DNA of 64,000 nt from Paraburkholderia nodosa DSM 21604 (GTDB taxonomy: Bacteria; Pseudomonadota; Gammaproteobacteria; Burkholderiales; Burkholderiaceae): positions 37,765-101,764 of the forward strand of contig NZ_JAFA01000030.1 of NCBI RefSeq assembly GCF_000519185.1, read 5' to 3'. The notes beneath the pieces were generated by a model. That model was not told where the DNA came from and did no database searches. It was given only the letters and a program-made list of their open reading frames with translations. Every line of letters begins with the position of its first letter. Position 1 is the first letter of the stretch. Both the position numbers and the translations under genes were made by a program. This document shows positions 8,301-16,941 of the stretch, one piece after another.

Positions 8301-11300
8301 TTGCCGGCAATCGCGTCGCCGGTCACGGAGGCAATTCCCGGCGTGCCGTCCGGATAGGCGCAGTCGACCTGGTTATACGCGTCCGCGAAGGCCGAGACGG
8401 GCACCACTGGCGTGTCCATGTACTGCGTCTGTCCTGGCATGAACGGAATCTCGTAGCAGAACTGGCTGTATGCCGGGTTGAAGAGCGGGTCCTTGATGGT
8501 CTGGCCCGAGTGCGTGGGGTCAGGCATGTACGGGTCGTTCATGCAGGCGACCATCATTGTCGGCGCGTAGCCCGTCGGATTCGGCGGGTTGACTTGCCAG
8601 GTCGAGTAGGTCATCCCGTTGAAGATGCCCCACTGGTCCGAATAGGTGCGCGAGATTTCATTGCCCGCGAAGTCCTTGAACGACACCGGCACGTTCGGCA
8701 CGGCGAACTTCTCGCCGAACTGCGGCGAATACGGGTCGAACTCTGACGAGAAGTCGTCCAGCATGAAGCCGGTGTAGTGCGCGGCAACGTGCGTCGAGCT
8801 GAAGATCCAGAACTTCGCCAGCACCGCGCTCTGGTCGGTGAGCTCCACCTCCTTGCGGTCGCACAGATTCCTCGAAGCCCCCGCGAACGGCGAGACTTCC
8901 TGCGAACCCGGGAACAGGCTGATGTAGTCCGGCACGATCCGCAGTTCGCCAACACACGGCCAGAAGCGTTCGACGGAGCCGGTGTCGCCTTCGGCGTGCG
9001 GGGTCGATCCGAGATTCGAAGTCATGTTCTGCGCGTTGTTCCGGTTGTAAGTGGAGTTCATCGCGGCCTGGTCGGGCAGGATGTAGATGTCGCCGATGCC
9101 GCCGAACTGCTGCGTGACCGGCGCGATGTAGTTATCGCCGATCAGGATGTTCTTGTCCTCCTCCTTCACCAGTTCGTAGCCCGGCGGCACGATGATCTCG
9201 ACCACGTACTTGCCGGGTGGCAGCATCTGCGTGCCGTCCTTCGTGGGATTCGCCTGGCAGATCGTGCAATTGGTGCCGGTCGGCAGGCCGCTATGCGGAT
9301 CGCGGCCCGTCACGCTCGGGAACTGGTACATCCCGTCGAACGGCGCGGGCTGCACCTGGTTGAACACGTGCATGCCGTCATAGCACTTGAACTGCGAATT
9401 ATTGGGCAGCGCACGCTGCTGCGGGTCGAGCCAGTTTTTGGTGTTCTGCAGCGTGAAGAAGTACGGATCGCTGGTGCTCTGGCCCGGACAGTTCATGTTC
9501 GGCACGCCGTCAGAACGGAAGCCCTGGGACCAGTCGTCCCAGCTCGCGGTCTTCGTCGTGTCGACGAGCTTCAGGCTCGTGGAGCCGTCCGCCGCGGTGC
9601 CTTCCTGGTACAGGTTCACCGTGACGTTCGGCACGTCGGGCGTCCACTTCGTGTGAATCAGCAACGTGGGATCGTCGAACGGGCGCGTGGAGGCATAGAC
9701 GACTTCGCCGTGGATGCCGCCATTCTCGTTCGCCGCGTACTGCGTCTTGCCGAACTCGATGAACGAGCTCTGACCCGAGAAGCCTTGCCAGCCCATCGTG
9801 GTCACCCACGGCGGATCGACCCGGCCGGTCGAAGGATTCGAGCCCGAGCGGTCGTTGCAGTCCGCGTCGTTGCAGTACGCCGCGCCCGGCACCCGCAGGT
9901 TCGTGGGCAGATGGATCGCTTCCTTCGTGTTGGCGAAGTTCGCGGCAATGGTCGACGTCCCGCCGCCCGGCGTGCCGTCGGGCGGACCGCCCGCGTCATA
10001 GACGACGTGCACGCCCGTCTGCTTGAAGCGGGTCTGGTCGGTATCGACTACGTACCAGTTGAACAGCGGGAACTCTTCGTTGAACGACGCATAGCCGTTC
10101 CCGTCCGTGACATTGAAATCCGAATAGCTGCCGTCACGGAAGCGAATGTTGGTCGACAATAGCGCGAGACCTGGCTTGCTCGAATCCCCTACGCCGTTGC
10201 CGTTCGTGTCGAGGAAGGTCCGCGTATAGAGATTCGTCTGCCACTGAAGCACCGCGATATCTCCGGCGTCCGTTGTCGCGCCGCCTCCGAGCGTCACGGC
10301 CGATGCGAGCCCGTCGACGATCTGGTCGTTCCACTGGTCGAACACCGTGATGCGCGTAATCCCCGCAGGCAGGCCCGTGAAGCTGAACGTGCCGTCCGCG
10401 TTGCACTTGGTGAACGCGTAATCTTCGCCGTCCGGATCGCCCACGCTCACGTAGCATTGCGTGAAGCTCAACGGCTTGCGCGACTGGCTGCCATACAGGT
10501 GCTCGTCAGGCGGACGGCTGTAGTGCAGGTTCGTCACCCGGCCCTTGAGCCCGTTGTTGCAGCTCGAGGTGGCGCACAGCAAAGGCAGCCTCGCGTTGAT
10601 GATCTTCGGGTTCGCAAACCCGATCGACACGTGGAAGCCCGCCGGGCCGAATTCCTGGAAGTATGCCGGGCCGCCGATCTTGATGAACGAGTCGTGGGCC
10701 TTCTCTCCGTCCAGCGTGTTCGTCTGCAGCCACTCCTCGCCTCGTGCGATGCGGTCAGCAGCGGGCGTCGCGATAATGCCGTACCTGCCCGGCATCAGGT
10801 TGGCGACGATGGCCTGGCCGACGAGCGGCGATAGCGTCTTGCCGTCCGACTCGTATTTCGGGCAGGTCGGGATCATGCCGACGAGGCCGTCGGTCGATGT
10901 CGAAATCGGGCACGCGTTGAGACCGCTGACCGGGTCGATCGTGCCTTGCAGCGAATTGGACAGCGGCATGTTGAACATGTCGTAGGTCATCTGTCCGGTC
11001 GGCTGGCCGCTGCCGCCGGCGTCGTCCCACAGCTTGATCTCGAAGCCGCCGAGTCCCGGCTCGCGGGCCGAGCCGAAGGTGTCGGTGCCGCCGCTCACAT
11101 CCACTTCGCCGTTCAGCGGTGCATCGTCCTCGAATACGAACACGGAAACCTTCGCTGTCGGGAATGGCGACTCCTCCAGCAACACGTTGACCGAGGTCTG
11201 TCCGGGAGCGAGCGGCGCGCCGCCCATGCCGTTCCCGCACTTGCCCGTGCCCGGCGCGAAGTTCGCGACGGTCGGACAGTCTTTGGAAATGTCGAACTGA

Positions 11301-13654
11301 CGCTGCGGACCTGAGGGGTTGGTCGGATCGACCGGCTGCGGAACGCCGCCGCCGTTCGTGAACGAGTTGTACGCGTTGCCCGGCAAGATCGAAATGTAAT
11401 AGCGCTTCTTCGGATCGAGCGCCACCTGCGACGGATCCACCGGAACCTGTTGCGCCGCCGTTGTCCGGCACACGCCGTTGCCGACGTCGCACACAGCCGG
11501 CAGGTGGGTCTGGCTGACCGGATCGTAAACCGTCTGCCCCGATTCGCACGCGGCGACGCCGACACAGCCCGCCGCCACCACGGGCATGTAGCTCGTGTGG
11601 AAGTTGGCGCCGAGACTCGGCACCGGCAGCGGCGGACACGTCGCCGGACGCGTGGGCGAGTTCACCTGGCAGGCAGGATCGATCTGGAACGTCCGGTCTT
11701 CCTCGATGATCCAGCGGTAGTCGCTGATCTTCACCGGCGTTTTGCCCGGCTGCGTACTGGGCGCATCCAGCACGTTGACGACGAGTCCGCTGCCGCCCTT
11801 GAACGTCACCGTCACGGTCGCCGTGTTGCTCGCCGTGTTCTGCGCATTCACCGCCCGGTACTGGAACGTCACGTTGGCGGACGCAGCGCTGCCCATTGGC
11901 GCCGTCGCCGGGCTTGCCGTGAACGAGCCGTCCGGATTCAGCGTGACGGAGCCGCCCGTCGGGGTGCCGATCAGTGTCGCGGTGAGCTGCAGGCCATTCG
12001 GATCGCTGGCGTACGTGAGCACACCGGGCTCGGAGATCTGCAGCCGCGAAGCGATGTTGCTCGTATAGGCGGCGTTGCCGGCCGTGGGCGGTCCGGACTG
12101 ACACCCGTTGCCCGTCGTGCACGCAGTGAGCGTCACCGTCGCCGAGGCGTTCGGATTGCCGTTCGCCTGGTACACGAAGCTGTCAGCCGTCGTGCCTTGA
12201 CTCGGTGTGTACACGAACGTGCCGTCCGGGTTCAGCGTGAGCGAGCCGCCAGTCGGTGGCGTCTTCACCTGTACGCCGTAGACGTTGGCGTCCTTCGCCG
12301 CCACGCCTCTCGCCGGGTCGGACACGGTCAGCGTCTTGCCGGGTACGAAGAAATACGTGGAACCGGTGACCGATGCGTTCGCCACCGCGGCAGCGGACGC
12401 CGCGGTAGAGTTGTTCACACTGATGTAACCCTGCATGCCGCCGTCACGCGCGTTGTTCGTCGACAGGCTCAGTTCGCGATCGAACACCGGCAGCGCGGAA
12501 GCACTTGAGGTCGGCATGTTGACCAGCGCGTCGTACGTCTTGCCGGCCGACATGAACACTTCCGACTGAATCCGCGGATTGCCGGGCAGCACATTGCCGT
12601 CCTCGGCGATCAACGCGAAGCCGGAGACCGGGGTGACGCCCGTTTGCGCGCCGACCACGGCCGGCACGTGCATGCGCAGACCCGCGTTGACAAAGCGCAG
12701 CATCACCGGCCCGGTGGTCGCGGCGCTCGTCGCAGCGAACGTCGAAGCGCCCGGATTGGTGCGGTCGAACGAGACGCCGTTGATCAGGTAGTAACGCGGA
12801 TCGTAGTTCACCGTGGGCGGATAGCAGGTGCCGAACGAGGTCGACTTCGAATCGCCGCAGCCGCCCGGCTGCCCGGACCAGGCCAGGGTTTCGCTAAAGC
12901 CCGGGGTCGCGACCGCGGCGGCGACCGCGGTGTTCTGCACCGGATCGATTTCGCTCAGCACAAGCGGCACGTCGGTGTCGTAGCTGATGCCCGGATACGC
13001 TTGCGCGGGCGTCGTGCCGTTGGCCGCCGTTCTCACCACGAGCACGCCATAAAGCCCCATCGGCCCCTGGATCGACGGGTGCGTGCCCGACTCGATCAGG
13101 TAGGTGCCAGGGTTCAGGTTGTTCCACGAGAGCGCCGCGGTGCTCCCGTGCGCCACTTCCGTCGCGAACGACTGCACGCGGGGCGCTTGTGCCGGTGGCG
13201 TAAAGGACGCGCCGCCGGGCGCGGTGGCGGCGGTCGGCCACGTAGTCGCGGTCTGCGTGGGGTGCGTCGGGCTCGGCATGGTCGTCGCCGTCGTGCCCAG
13301 ACCGCCGCCCAGCTGCCCGACAATCACAAGCGAGGTTGGTACGGCGCCCGGCAAGCTGTTGGTGAGATTGATCGTGAGCTGCCCGGGTGGCACCGTGATC
13401 ACCACGGGCGACCAGTTCGTTCCCGCCCCGGGGTTCGCGGCCGCACACGCGGCGGGCGCAACGGCCGCCGACGAGCAGGTGTAACCCCACATCGGCACAG
13501 CCTGTCCGTCCGGCATCACGGCAGTGGTGGCCTTCGCGGTCAGGTTGACGGTCGCCTGGGCGAATGCCATCCCGCTCGCGGTCAGCAACACGGAGGCCGC
13601 AATCGATGCCTTAAGCATACCTAACAGGTTTGCCTTGAGTGTGGTGGATCTCAT
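5357..13654 (-). CDS. Giant 2765-aa exported protein: degenerate cupredoxins, Ig-like repeats, TIG and beta-helix
   Basis: The ATG at 13654 follows GGGGAGA. Signal peptide about 1-32 (ends AFAQ). Residues about 34-420 form two cupredoxin-like domains that align by eye with the 538-aa neighbour (MPDGQAVPMWGYTC against QPDGNSVYSWGYGC), but the positions where oxidases carry HxH copper ligands are not histidine. Two VCBS/cadherin-like repeats follow near residues 440-620, each with an LNPDG(T/S)F motif. Next is a long stretch of SdrD/Cna-B-like beta-sandwich units (about 640-1250; for example TFLDTNGNGVGD), a TIG/IPT-like domain near 1800-1900, and a right-handed parallel beta-helix from about 1930 to 2470 opening with AIDHATAGDMIVVGPGTY. 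The C-terminus has an NQG repeat and ends ALP. Family knowledge: very large multicopper-oxidase relatives occur in bacterial Mn(II) oxidation (MofA, MnxG, McoA). Lack of copper ligands argues for a structural or scaffold role here. Confidence 0.8.
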   Translation of the reverse strand: MRSTTLKANLLGMLKASIAASVLLTASGMAFAQATVNLTAKATTAVMPDGQAVPMWGYTCSSAAVAPAACAAANPGAGTNWSPVVITVPPGQLTINLTNSLPGAVPTSLVIVGQLGGGLGTTATTMPSPTHPTQTATTWPTAATAPGGASFTPPAQAPRVQSFATEVAHGSTAALSWNNLNPGTYLIESGTHPSIQGPMGLYGVLVVRTAANGTTPAQAYPGISYDTDVPLVLSEIDPVQNTAVAAAVATPGFSETLAWSGQPGGCGDSKSTSFGTCYPPTVNYDPRYYLINGVSFDRTNPGASTFAATSAATTGPVMLRFVNAGLRMHVPAVVGAQTGVTPVSGFALIAEDGNVLPGNPRIQSEVFMSAGKTYDALVNMPTSSASALPVFDRELSLSTNNARDGGMQGYISVNNSTAASAAAVANASVTGSTYFFVPGKTLTVSDPARGVAAKDANVYGVQVKTPPTGGSLTLNPDGTFVYTPSQGTTADSFVYQANGNPNASATVTLTACTTGNGCQSGPPTAGNAAYTSNIASRLQISEPGVLTYASDPNGLQLTATLIGTPTGGSVTLNPDGSFTASPATAPMGSAASANVTFQYRAVNAQNTASNTATVTVTFKGGSGLVVNVLDAPSTQPGKTPVKISDYRWIIEEDRTFQIDPACQVNSPTRPATCPPLPVPSLGANFHTSYMPVVAAGCVGVAACESGQTVYDPVSQTHLPAVCDVGNGVCRTTAAQQVPVDPSQVALDPKKRYYISILPGNAYNSFTNGGGVPQPVDPTNPSGPQRQFDISKDCPTVANFAPGTGKCGNGMGGAPLAPGQTSVNVLLEESPFPTAKVSVFVFEDDAPLNGEVDVSGGTDTFGSAREPGLGGFEIKLWDDAGGSGQPTGQMTYDMFNMPLSNSLQGTIDPVSGLNACPISTSTDGLVGMIPTCPKYESDGKTLSPLVGQAIVANLMPGRYGIIATPAADRIARGEEWLQTNTLDGEKAHDSFIKIGGPAYFQEFGPAGFHVSIGFANPKIINARLPLLCATSSCNNGLKGRVTNLHYSRPPDEHLYGSQSRKPLSFTQCYVSVGDPDGEDYAFTKCNADGTFSFTGLPAGITRITVFDQWNDQIVDGLASAVTLGGGATTDAGDIAVLQWQTNLYTRTFLDTNGNGVGDSSKPGLALLSTNIRFRDGSYSDFNVTDGNGYASFNEEFPLFNWYVVDTDQTRFKQTGVHVVYDAGGPPDGTPGGGTSTIAANFANTKEAIHLPTNLRVPGAAYCNDADCNDRSGSNPSTGRVDPPWVTTMGWQGFSGQSSFIEFGKTQYAANENGGIHGEVVYASTRPFDDPTLLIHTKWTPDVPNVTVNLYQEGTAADGSTSLKLVDTTKTASWDDWSQGFRSDGVPNMNCPGQSTSDPYFFTLQNTKNWLDPQQRALPNNSQFKCYDGMHVFNQVQPAPFDGMYQFPSVTGRDPHSGLPTGTNCTICQANPTKDGTQMLPPGKYVVEIIVPPGYELVKEEDKNILIGDNYIAPVTQQFGGIGDIYILPDQAAMNSTYNRNNAQNMTSNLGSTPHAEGDTGSVERFWPCVGELRIVPDYISLFPGSQEVSPFAGASRNLCDRKEVELTDQSAVLAKFWIFSSTHVAAHYTGFMLDDFSSEFDPYSPQFGEKFAVPNVPVSFKDFAGNEISRTYSDQWGIFNGMTYSTWQVNPPNPTGYAPTMMVACMNDPYMPDPTHSGQTIKDPLFNPAYSQFCYEIPFMPGQTQYMDTPVVPVSAFADAYNQVDCAYPDGTPGIASVTGDAIAGNTSAGSNGGAGPWVSGPLKTLTITSVGTQQVPNHAYTGPSATAAPFNQKFITRNYGFGQQRGVVTIAGIPALVTSWSDAKITAVVPPLFGPDAACTMQQRGVTTPTQCGQLVVTAASGKRSIDAVTVTIGGKAPTYVGSENTAGNAIQTAIDHATAGDMIVVGPGTYKEMLLMWKPVRLQGVGATSVTVDANPHPSGKLDPWRRQVGCLFGDALNGGLISATNPYDPTGGYSCLASMQRKIDGIPFEPTSGWDFNLNGNLAETLIEPTLMGAYEGAAITVLGKGVKDVLVGGVLTQDQNCVANGICTPLTNSAADCTTYPSNFLCNPSRIDGMSFTNSSQGGGGIYLHGWNHYTEVSNNRVFSNAGTLTGGIIVGQVEVPDGSIAADNVTQLAFQYNVHVNVHNNQVTSNASYGDEINSTTPSSAGGVTFCSGADYYKFNYNWVCGNISSGDGGGVAHFGFSYNGDLSHNWILFNQSNNPTLPTYGGGLIVQGVPPDGTFCENSTTDVDCAPQLSDGAGPGITIDGNLIVGNTAESGKGGGLRLQNVNGTDVQRSPNDSSRWYRMKVTNNIIANNVAGWAGGGVSLQDAVAVSFINNTVISNDTTATAGVLFNTAAASQANVGPPNCTNSGSETTCQPTTTSQYEPAGLETARHTQNLVAAFTSPNVTCPAGNPSCAKFSNPVLTNDLFWQNRTFYITVGGLDPGIAGLQNVVTLNPSLNQAGHASGYCDPKAVYWDIGAFGDTGAANHGSGLTMSPRYSILTDAGDYPNANNSGSNPGVVHQYCNGARMPPEAGGIGIAVPPGIADTVLPNPLFSLLPSATPDEGNNWINMSYGPLSLFNEASTGAQLNTLLGNYTIPGTSPAINHATAAGAPTHDIFGTPRPQLGGYDIGAVEFVRPGVFAGQPYPLALGVNNPATLLGLLQGILPSAANSGGLPGTGGAQGNQGNQGNQGNQGQPALPVGPPPAIITPAGLKTLGALP
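5432..5476 (-). repeat. 9-bp tandem repeat encoding an NQG tail
   Basis: About four and a half copies of a 9-bp unit (CTGATTGCC, then CTGGTTGCC on the plus strand) encode consecutive Asn-Gln-Gly triplets near residues 2725-2740 of the giant protein. The in-frame unit length allows copy-number change without frameshift. Confidence 0.85.
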
Positions 13655-13671
13655 CGCCGTTCTCCCCGCCT

Positions 13672-15288
13672 CTAATTCGATTCGTCGATCAGGAACGCCT
13701 GTGGATCAACGAGCATCATCATCATCATTCCGCCAGGAAAGATGTTGTTCGTGGTGATCTCGCGCTCGTTGTGCGAGTGCCACATGAATGCGAAGCCGGC
13801 TTCTGTTTGCGGCGGATTCACCGATGTGCCGCTTGGCGGCGTAGTGCCCGTGGGTGAGGTTGCGCGCATGGTCGCATCGGGTCCGAGATAAGGGCTGCCG
13901 CCGTACCAGAAGCCGTTGGTCAGCACGTGCGAGTCCGGCAACGTCACTGGCCCGCCGCTGCCCACCTTGCCGAACGGATGCGTTTCGAGCGCCTTGTTGT
14001 GATCCGCGCACCACTCGTAGTAGTTCGGCGCTGTCGGATCCTGCGTGTAGTAGCCGTTCGCATCCGGGATGCAGACGCTGCCGTCGCCGGGGTAATGCCC
14101 GTACACGTCCCAGTTCAGCCCCTTGCCCGTCCAGTAGAAGATCCCGTCCATCGCAAGGCCCGGTGTCGTCGTGGTCGTGAACAGCAGCGGGCCGGCTACC
14201 TTGGTCGCGTCCGTCTTTGCGAGCAGCATGTTGCCGTCGCGCGCGAGCACGCGCACGTGATTGCCGTGCTCGTGGAACGGATGCTGCCAGCGGCCCGTGC
14301 CGATGATCCGCAGCAGCACCAGCTCGCCGGGGTGCATGTGCGGGTTGCCGTTGTACGGCTGATTCGGATACTGCGCCGCGTAGTTCGGGTCCATGTCGTC
14401 CGGCATCGAGCGTCCGTTCACCATGAAGTATGCCGGGTGATAGGGCTCCGTCTCGACGGTCATGCAGCCAGTCGGATTCGTGCACGCGTTGCTGGCCTGC
14501 TGCTCCGCCTGTGCATGAATGCGCGGATCCATTTCGGAGAACTGAAACAGATACTCGCGGTCGTAGCACGCCGCGCTGTGGTTGTAGGCCGCGGCGGCGT
14601 TGCGGAAGTCGGGCTGGCCGTCCAGCAGCTTGCGCGTTCCGCCGATCGGGTGACAGCCGGTCGGCACGGCGACCGTGCCGGGCGACGACGTCGGCAACAC
14701 GATGATCGCGCCATACATCCCCATCTCGATCTGCAGATCGCCCTGCGTGCCGCTGTAGTAGGCGTGCGTCCCGGGCGTGGCGGCGATGAAGCTGTAGGTG
14801 GCTGTGACGGTATGGGACGCCTCGCGCGTGAGCAGCCCCTGCACGCCCGTTGGCGTGCCGGAGCAGAGCTTCGTCGTCGGATCGATGGTGCCCATGCAGA
14901 CGTCGAATCCGGGAAAAAGAATCGACGTATTGCCCGCCGCCGCCGGCAGATTGTTGGTGAGCGTCACCGTGACGATGTCGCCCTGGTTGACGATCAGCGT
15001 CGGGCCGGGAATCTGCATGGTCGGGCAATTCGCACCGGCAATGTTGGACGGCGAAAATCCGGCCGGCGCGGTGTTGCAGCCGTAGCCCCACGAATAGACG
15101 CTGTTGCCGTCCGGCTGGCTGATGCGGCTCGCCTCGGCGCGCAGATCGAAATGCGTGCCCGTTATGCCAGGTGCGGCCGCATGCACCGGCACGTAGAAGA
15201 GCGCCGCGAGCGCCGCCACGCCGACCCGTGCAAGCCGTCCGAGGCGCGCGAGGGTCGCGATCCCTATGCGGTAAGTGATGTGTCCCAC
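13672..15288 (-). CDS. Multicopper-oxidase-like protein carrying motifs II and III
   Basis: 538 aa, starting at a GTG (15288) with AGGAGA eight bases upstream. Signal peptide about 1-37. Three cupredoxin-like regions are visible. The first two (about 45-200) lack HxH ligands where a typical oxidase has them (SILFPGF and AYYSGTQG). The C-terminal part has HPFHEHGNH at 336-344, the classic HPxHxHG motif supplying one type-1 His and two trinuclear His, and WHSH at 503-506 followed by NEREITTNNIFPGGM. No HCH motif is present, so this protein alone cannot form a complete site. It lies 17 bp before the giant gene and 84 bp after the 522-aa oxidase, which carries the complementary motifs. Likely periplasmic or secreted. 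Confidence 0.8.
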   Translation of the reverse strand: MGHITYRIGIATLARLGRLARVGVAALAALFYVPVHAAAPGITGTHFDLRAEASRISQPDGNSVYSWGYGCNTAPAGFSPSNIAGANCPTMQIPGPTLIVNQGDIVTVTLTNNLPAAAGNTSILFPGFDVCMGTIDPTTKLCSGTPTGVQGLLTREASHTVTATYSFIAATPGTHAYYSGTQGDLQIEMGMYGAIIVLPTSSPGTVAVPTGCHPIGGTRKLLDGQPDFRNAAAAYNHSAACYDREYLFQFSEMDPRIHAQAEQQASNACTNPTGCMTVETEPYHPAYFMVNGRSMPDDMDPNYAAQYPNQPYNGNPHMHPGELVLLRIIGTGRWQHPFHEHGNHVRVLARDGNMLLAKTDATKVAGPLLFTTTTTPGLAMDGIFYWTGKGLNWDVYGHYPGDGSVCIPDANGYYTQDPTAPNYYEWCADHNKALETHPFGKVGSGGPVTLPDSHVLTNGFWYGGSPYLGPDATMRATSPTGTTPPSGTSVNPPQTEAGFAFMWHSHNEREITTNNIFPGGMMMMMLVDPQAFLIDESN

Positions 15289-15372
15289 GGCTCTTCTCCT
15301 AAGTGCAGGACTTCCTGGCCGGGTCCATGGCAGGGCAGCCGTGAACCGTTTTTAGCGAGTGCAAGAGGCGTT

Positions 15373-16941
15373 TCATAGCGCGCAGACCTTCGTCCTGGGG
15401 TCCACCGACCTGCAGATGTGCACCTCGGTCATCAGGCCTCCGAAATTTTCCTGATCGTTCGCCAGATGATCCAGGTTCGGCGTGTACAGGTAGAAGACCT
15501 GCCCTGACTGATACTTCGTCGTGTCGCTGGCGTCGAGGATCAGATCAAGCGACTCCCCGCCGCCGAGCGTGATCGAGTTCGTGTAGTAGGTCATGTCGTT
15601 GCCGGCCATGTCGCGCAGCAGCCGCGCATTGACGGCGACCACGTGCATCGGAATGCCGAGCGAGGCGAGCGTCTGATATTCGGTGACGTCGAGATCGGAG
15701 ATTCGCAGCAGCACCTTGCCCCCGACGGGGATATTGATCAGCGATGGCAGCGGTTGCGAGAAACGCGGCACGCCGTCCGACGCGGGCGTCGAAAGCGGAT
15801 TCGCATTCACGGTGTCGGGATAGCTGCGGCCATTCAGCATGAAGAACTTGTCTTTCATGTCGGTGAACGGCTCCGGATTGAACGTCATGCCGACGAAGTG
15901 GAAGTTCGGATCGAAGCCATGGATCTGCACCGGGTACTCGACGTCGTAGGCGGTCGAGCCGTCGCCGTCGTTGTAGGCGTAGAGCGTGGGCGTCCCGCTC
16001 AAATTGTTCACATGCAGCACGCCGTTTTGCGGCGGCAGCGGCGTCGTGCACAGAATGTCGGTGCCGCACCGCGTGCGCAGATCCTGCTGCTGCAGCACCA
16101 GAGACTGGTACAGCGACTTGCCTGCGGGCACGCGGTTCTGCCGCGGACGCACGAAGATCTGGCCGACCATGCCCATCTGCAAGTGCTCCGGCGGCGTGAT
16201 GTGGCAGTGCCAGAAGTAGGTGCCCGCATCCGGCGCGAGGTAGTAGTAGGTAAAGCTCGCGCCGATGTTGATCGCGACCGACGCGTCTGGCACGCCGTCA
16301 TAGAACGACGAGGCATTCGGATAACCATGGAAGTGCACCGTATGCTTCTCGAACAGGTCGGGGCGCATGATCATGCCGACGTTCGTGAGCGTGAGGAAGA
16401 ACTCGTCGTCCTCGTCGATCGCCATCATCGGCGCAGGCTCGTTGCCGTTCATTACGCCGATGTCCATGATCGGCCGCGGGTCGACATGGCCCGTGAGCTG
16501 GCCAGGCGGCGTCGATTCCGGATCGGGCGTGAGACCGACTGCGCCGTTATACGTCGGATCGGTTCTGGGATCGCCAACGGTGTTAAACACCGAGGCGAAC
16601 TCCGTGCCGGGCAGGCCCGCCTTGATGTCGGCGAGACCGGACAGCGGCCCGAACGCGAACAGATAGGTCTGCACACCATTGGCCATCGTCGCGTAACCGT
16701 CGCCCCCCGAGATCTGCTGGCACTTGATGGCGCCGTTGACGACGCCTGTCGATGCCGAGGTCTGGCCCGTGGAGGACGGTCCCGTGTACGGCGGTTCGCC
16801 GGCGCCCGCCGGCAGCGCCGTCGGATGGGACGGCGTGGCGCTCGGGCATTGAACCATGAATGACTGGGAGAATGAGGGGATCGCGAACATCGTGAGAAGC
16901 AGTGCTGCCACGCTATTGCGACACATGCGGATGCTGAACAT
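15373..16941 (-). CDS. Multicopper-oxidase-like protein carrying motifs I and IV
   Basis: 522 aa and the first gene of the minus-strand operon. The ATG at 16941 follows GGAGGTCAT. Signal peptide about 1-26. Motif I is HFHG at 203-206. A motif-IV-like element is HCHITPPEHLQMGM at 245-258, giving flanking trinuclear His 245/247, type-1 Cys 246, a type-1 His (253, two residues later than usual) and Met 256/258. The HPxHxHG motif is absent; the third cupredoxin-like region (about 350-515) has no HxH. It therefore needs ligands from another chain, and the adjacent 538-aa protein has exactly the missing pair. A laccase-like or Mn(II)-oxidase-like reaction is plausible. The substrate is unknown. Confidence 0.8.
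   Translation of the reverse strand: MFSIRMCRNSVAALLLTMFAIPSFSQSFMVQCPSATPSHPTALPAGAGEPPYTGPSSTGQTSASTGVVNGAIKCQQISGGDGYATMANGVQTYLFAFGPLSGLADIKAGLPGTEFASVFNTVGDPRTDPTYNGAVGLTPDPESTPPGQLTGHVDPRPIMDIGVMNGNEPAPMMAIDEDDEFFLTLTNVGMIMRPDLFEKHTVHFHGYPNASSFYDGVPDASVAINIGASFTYYYLAPDAGTYFWHCHITPPEHLQMGMVGQIFVRPRQNRVPAGKSLYQSLVLQQQDLRTRCGTDILCTTPLPPQNGVLHVNNLSGTPTLYAYNDGDGSTAYDVEYPVQIHGFDPNFHFVGMTFNPEPFTDMKDKFFMLNGRSYPDTVNANPLSTPASDGVPRFSQPLPSLINIPVGGKVLLRISDLDVTEYQTLASLGIPMHVVAVNARLLRDMAGNDMTYYTNSITLGGGESLDLILDASDTTKYQSGQVFYLYTPNLDHLANDQENFGGLMTEVHICRSVDPRTKVCAL

Noticed and set aside
6644..8746. 700-codon plus-strand frame inside the giant gene
   Set aside because: Extremely Arg/Val/His-rich, no ribosome site or domain, and opposite a well-supported exported protein.
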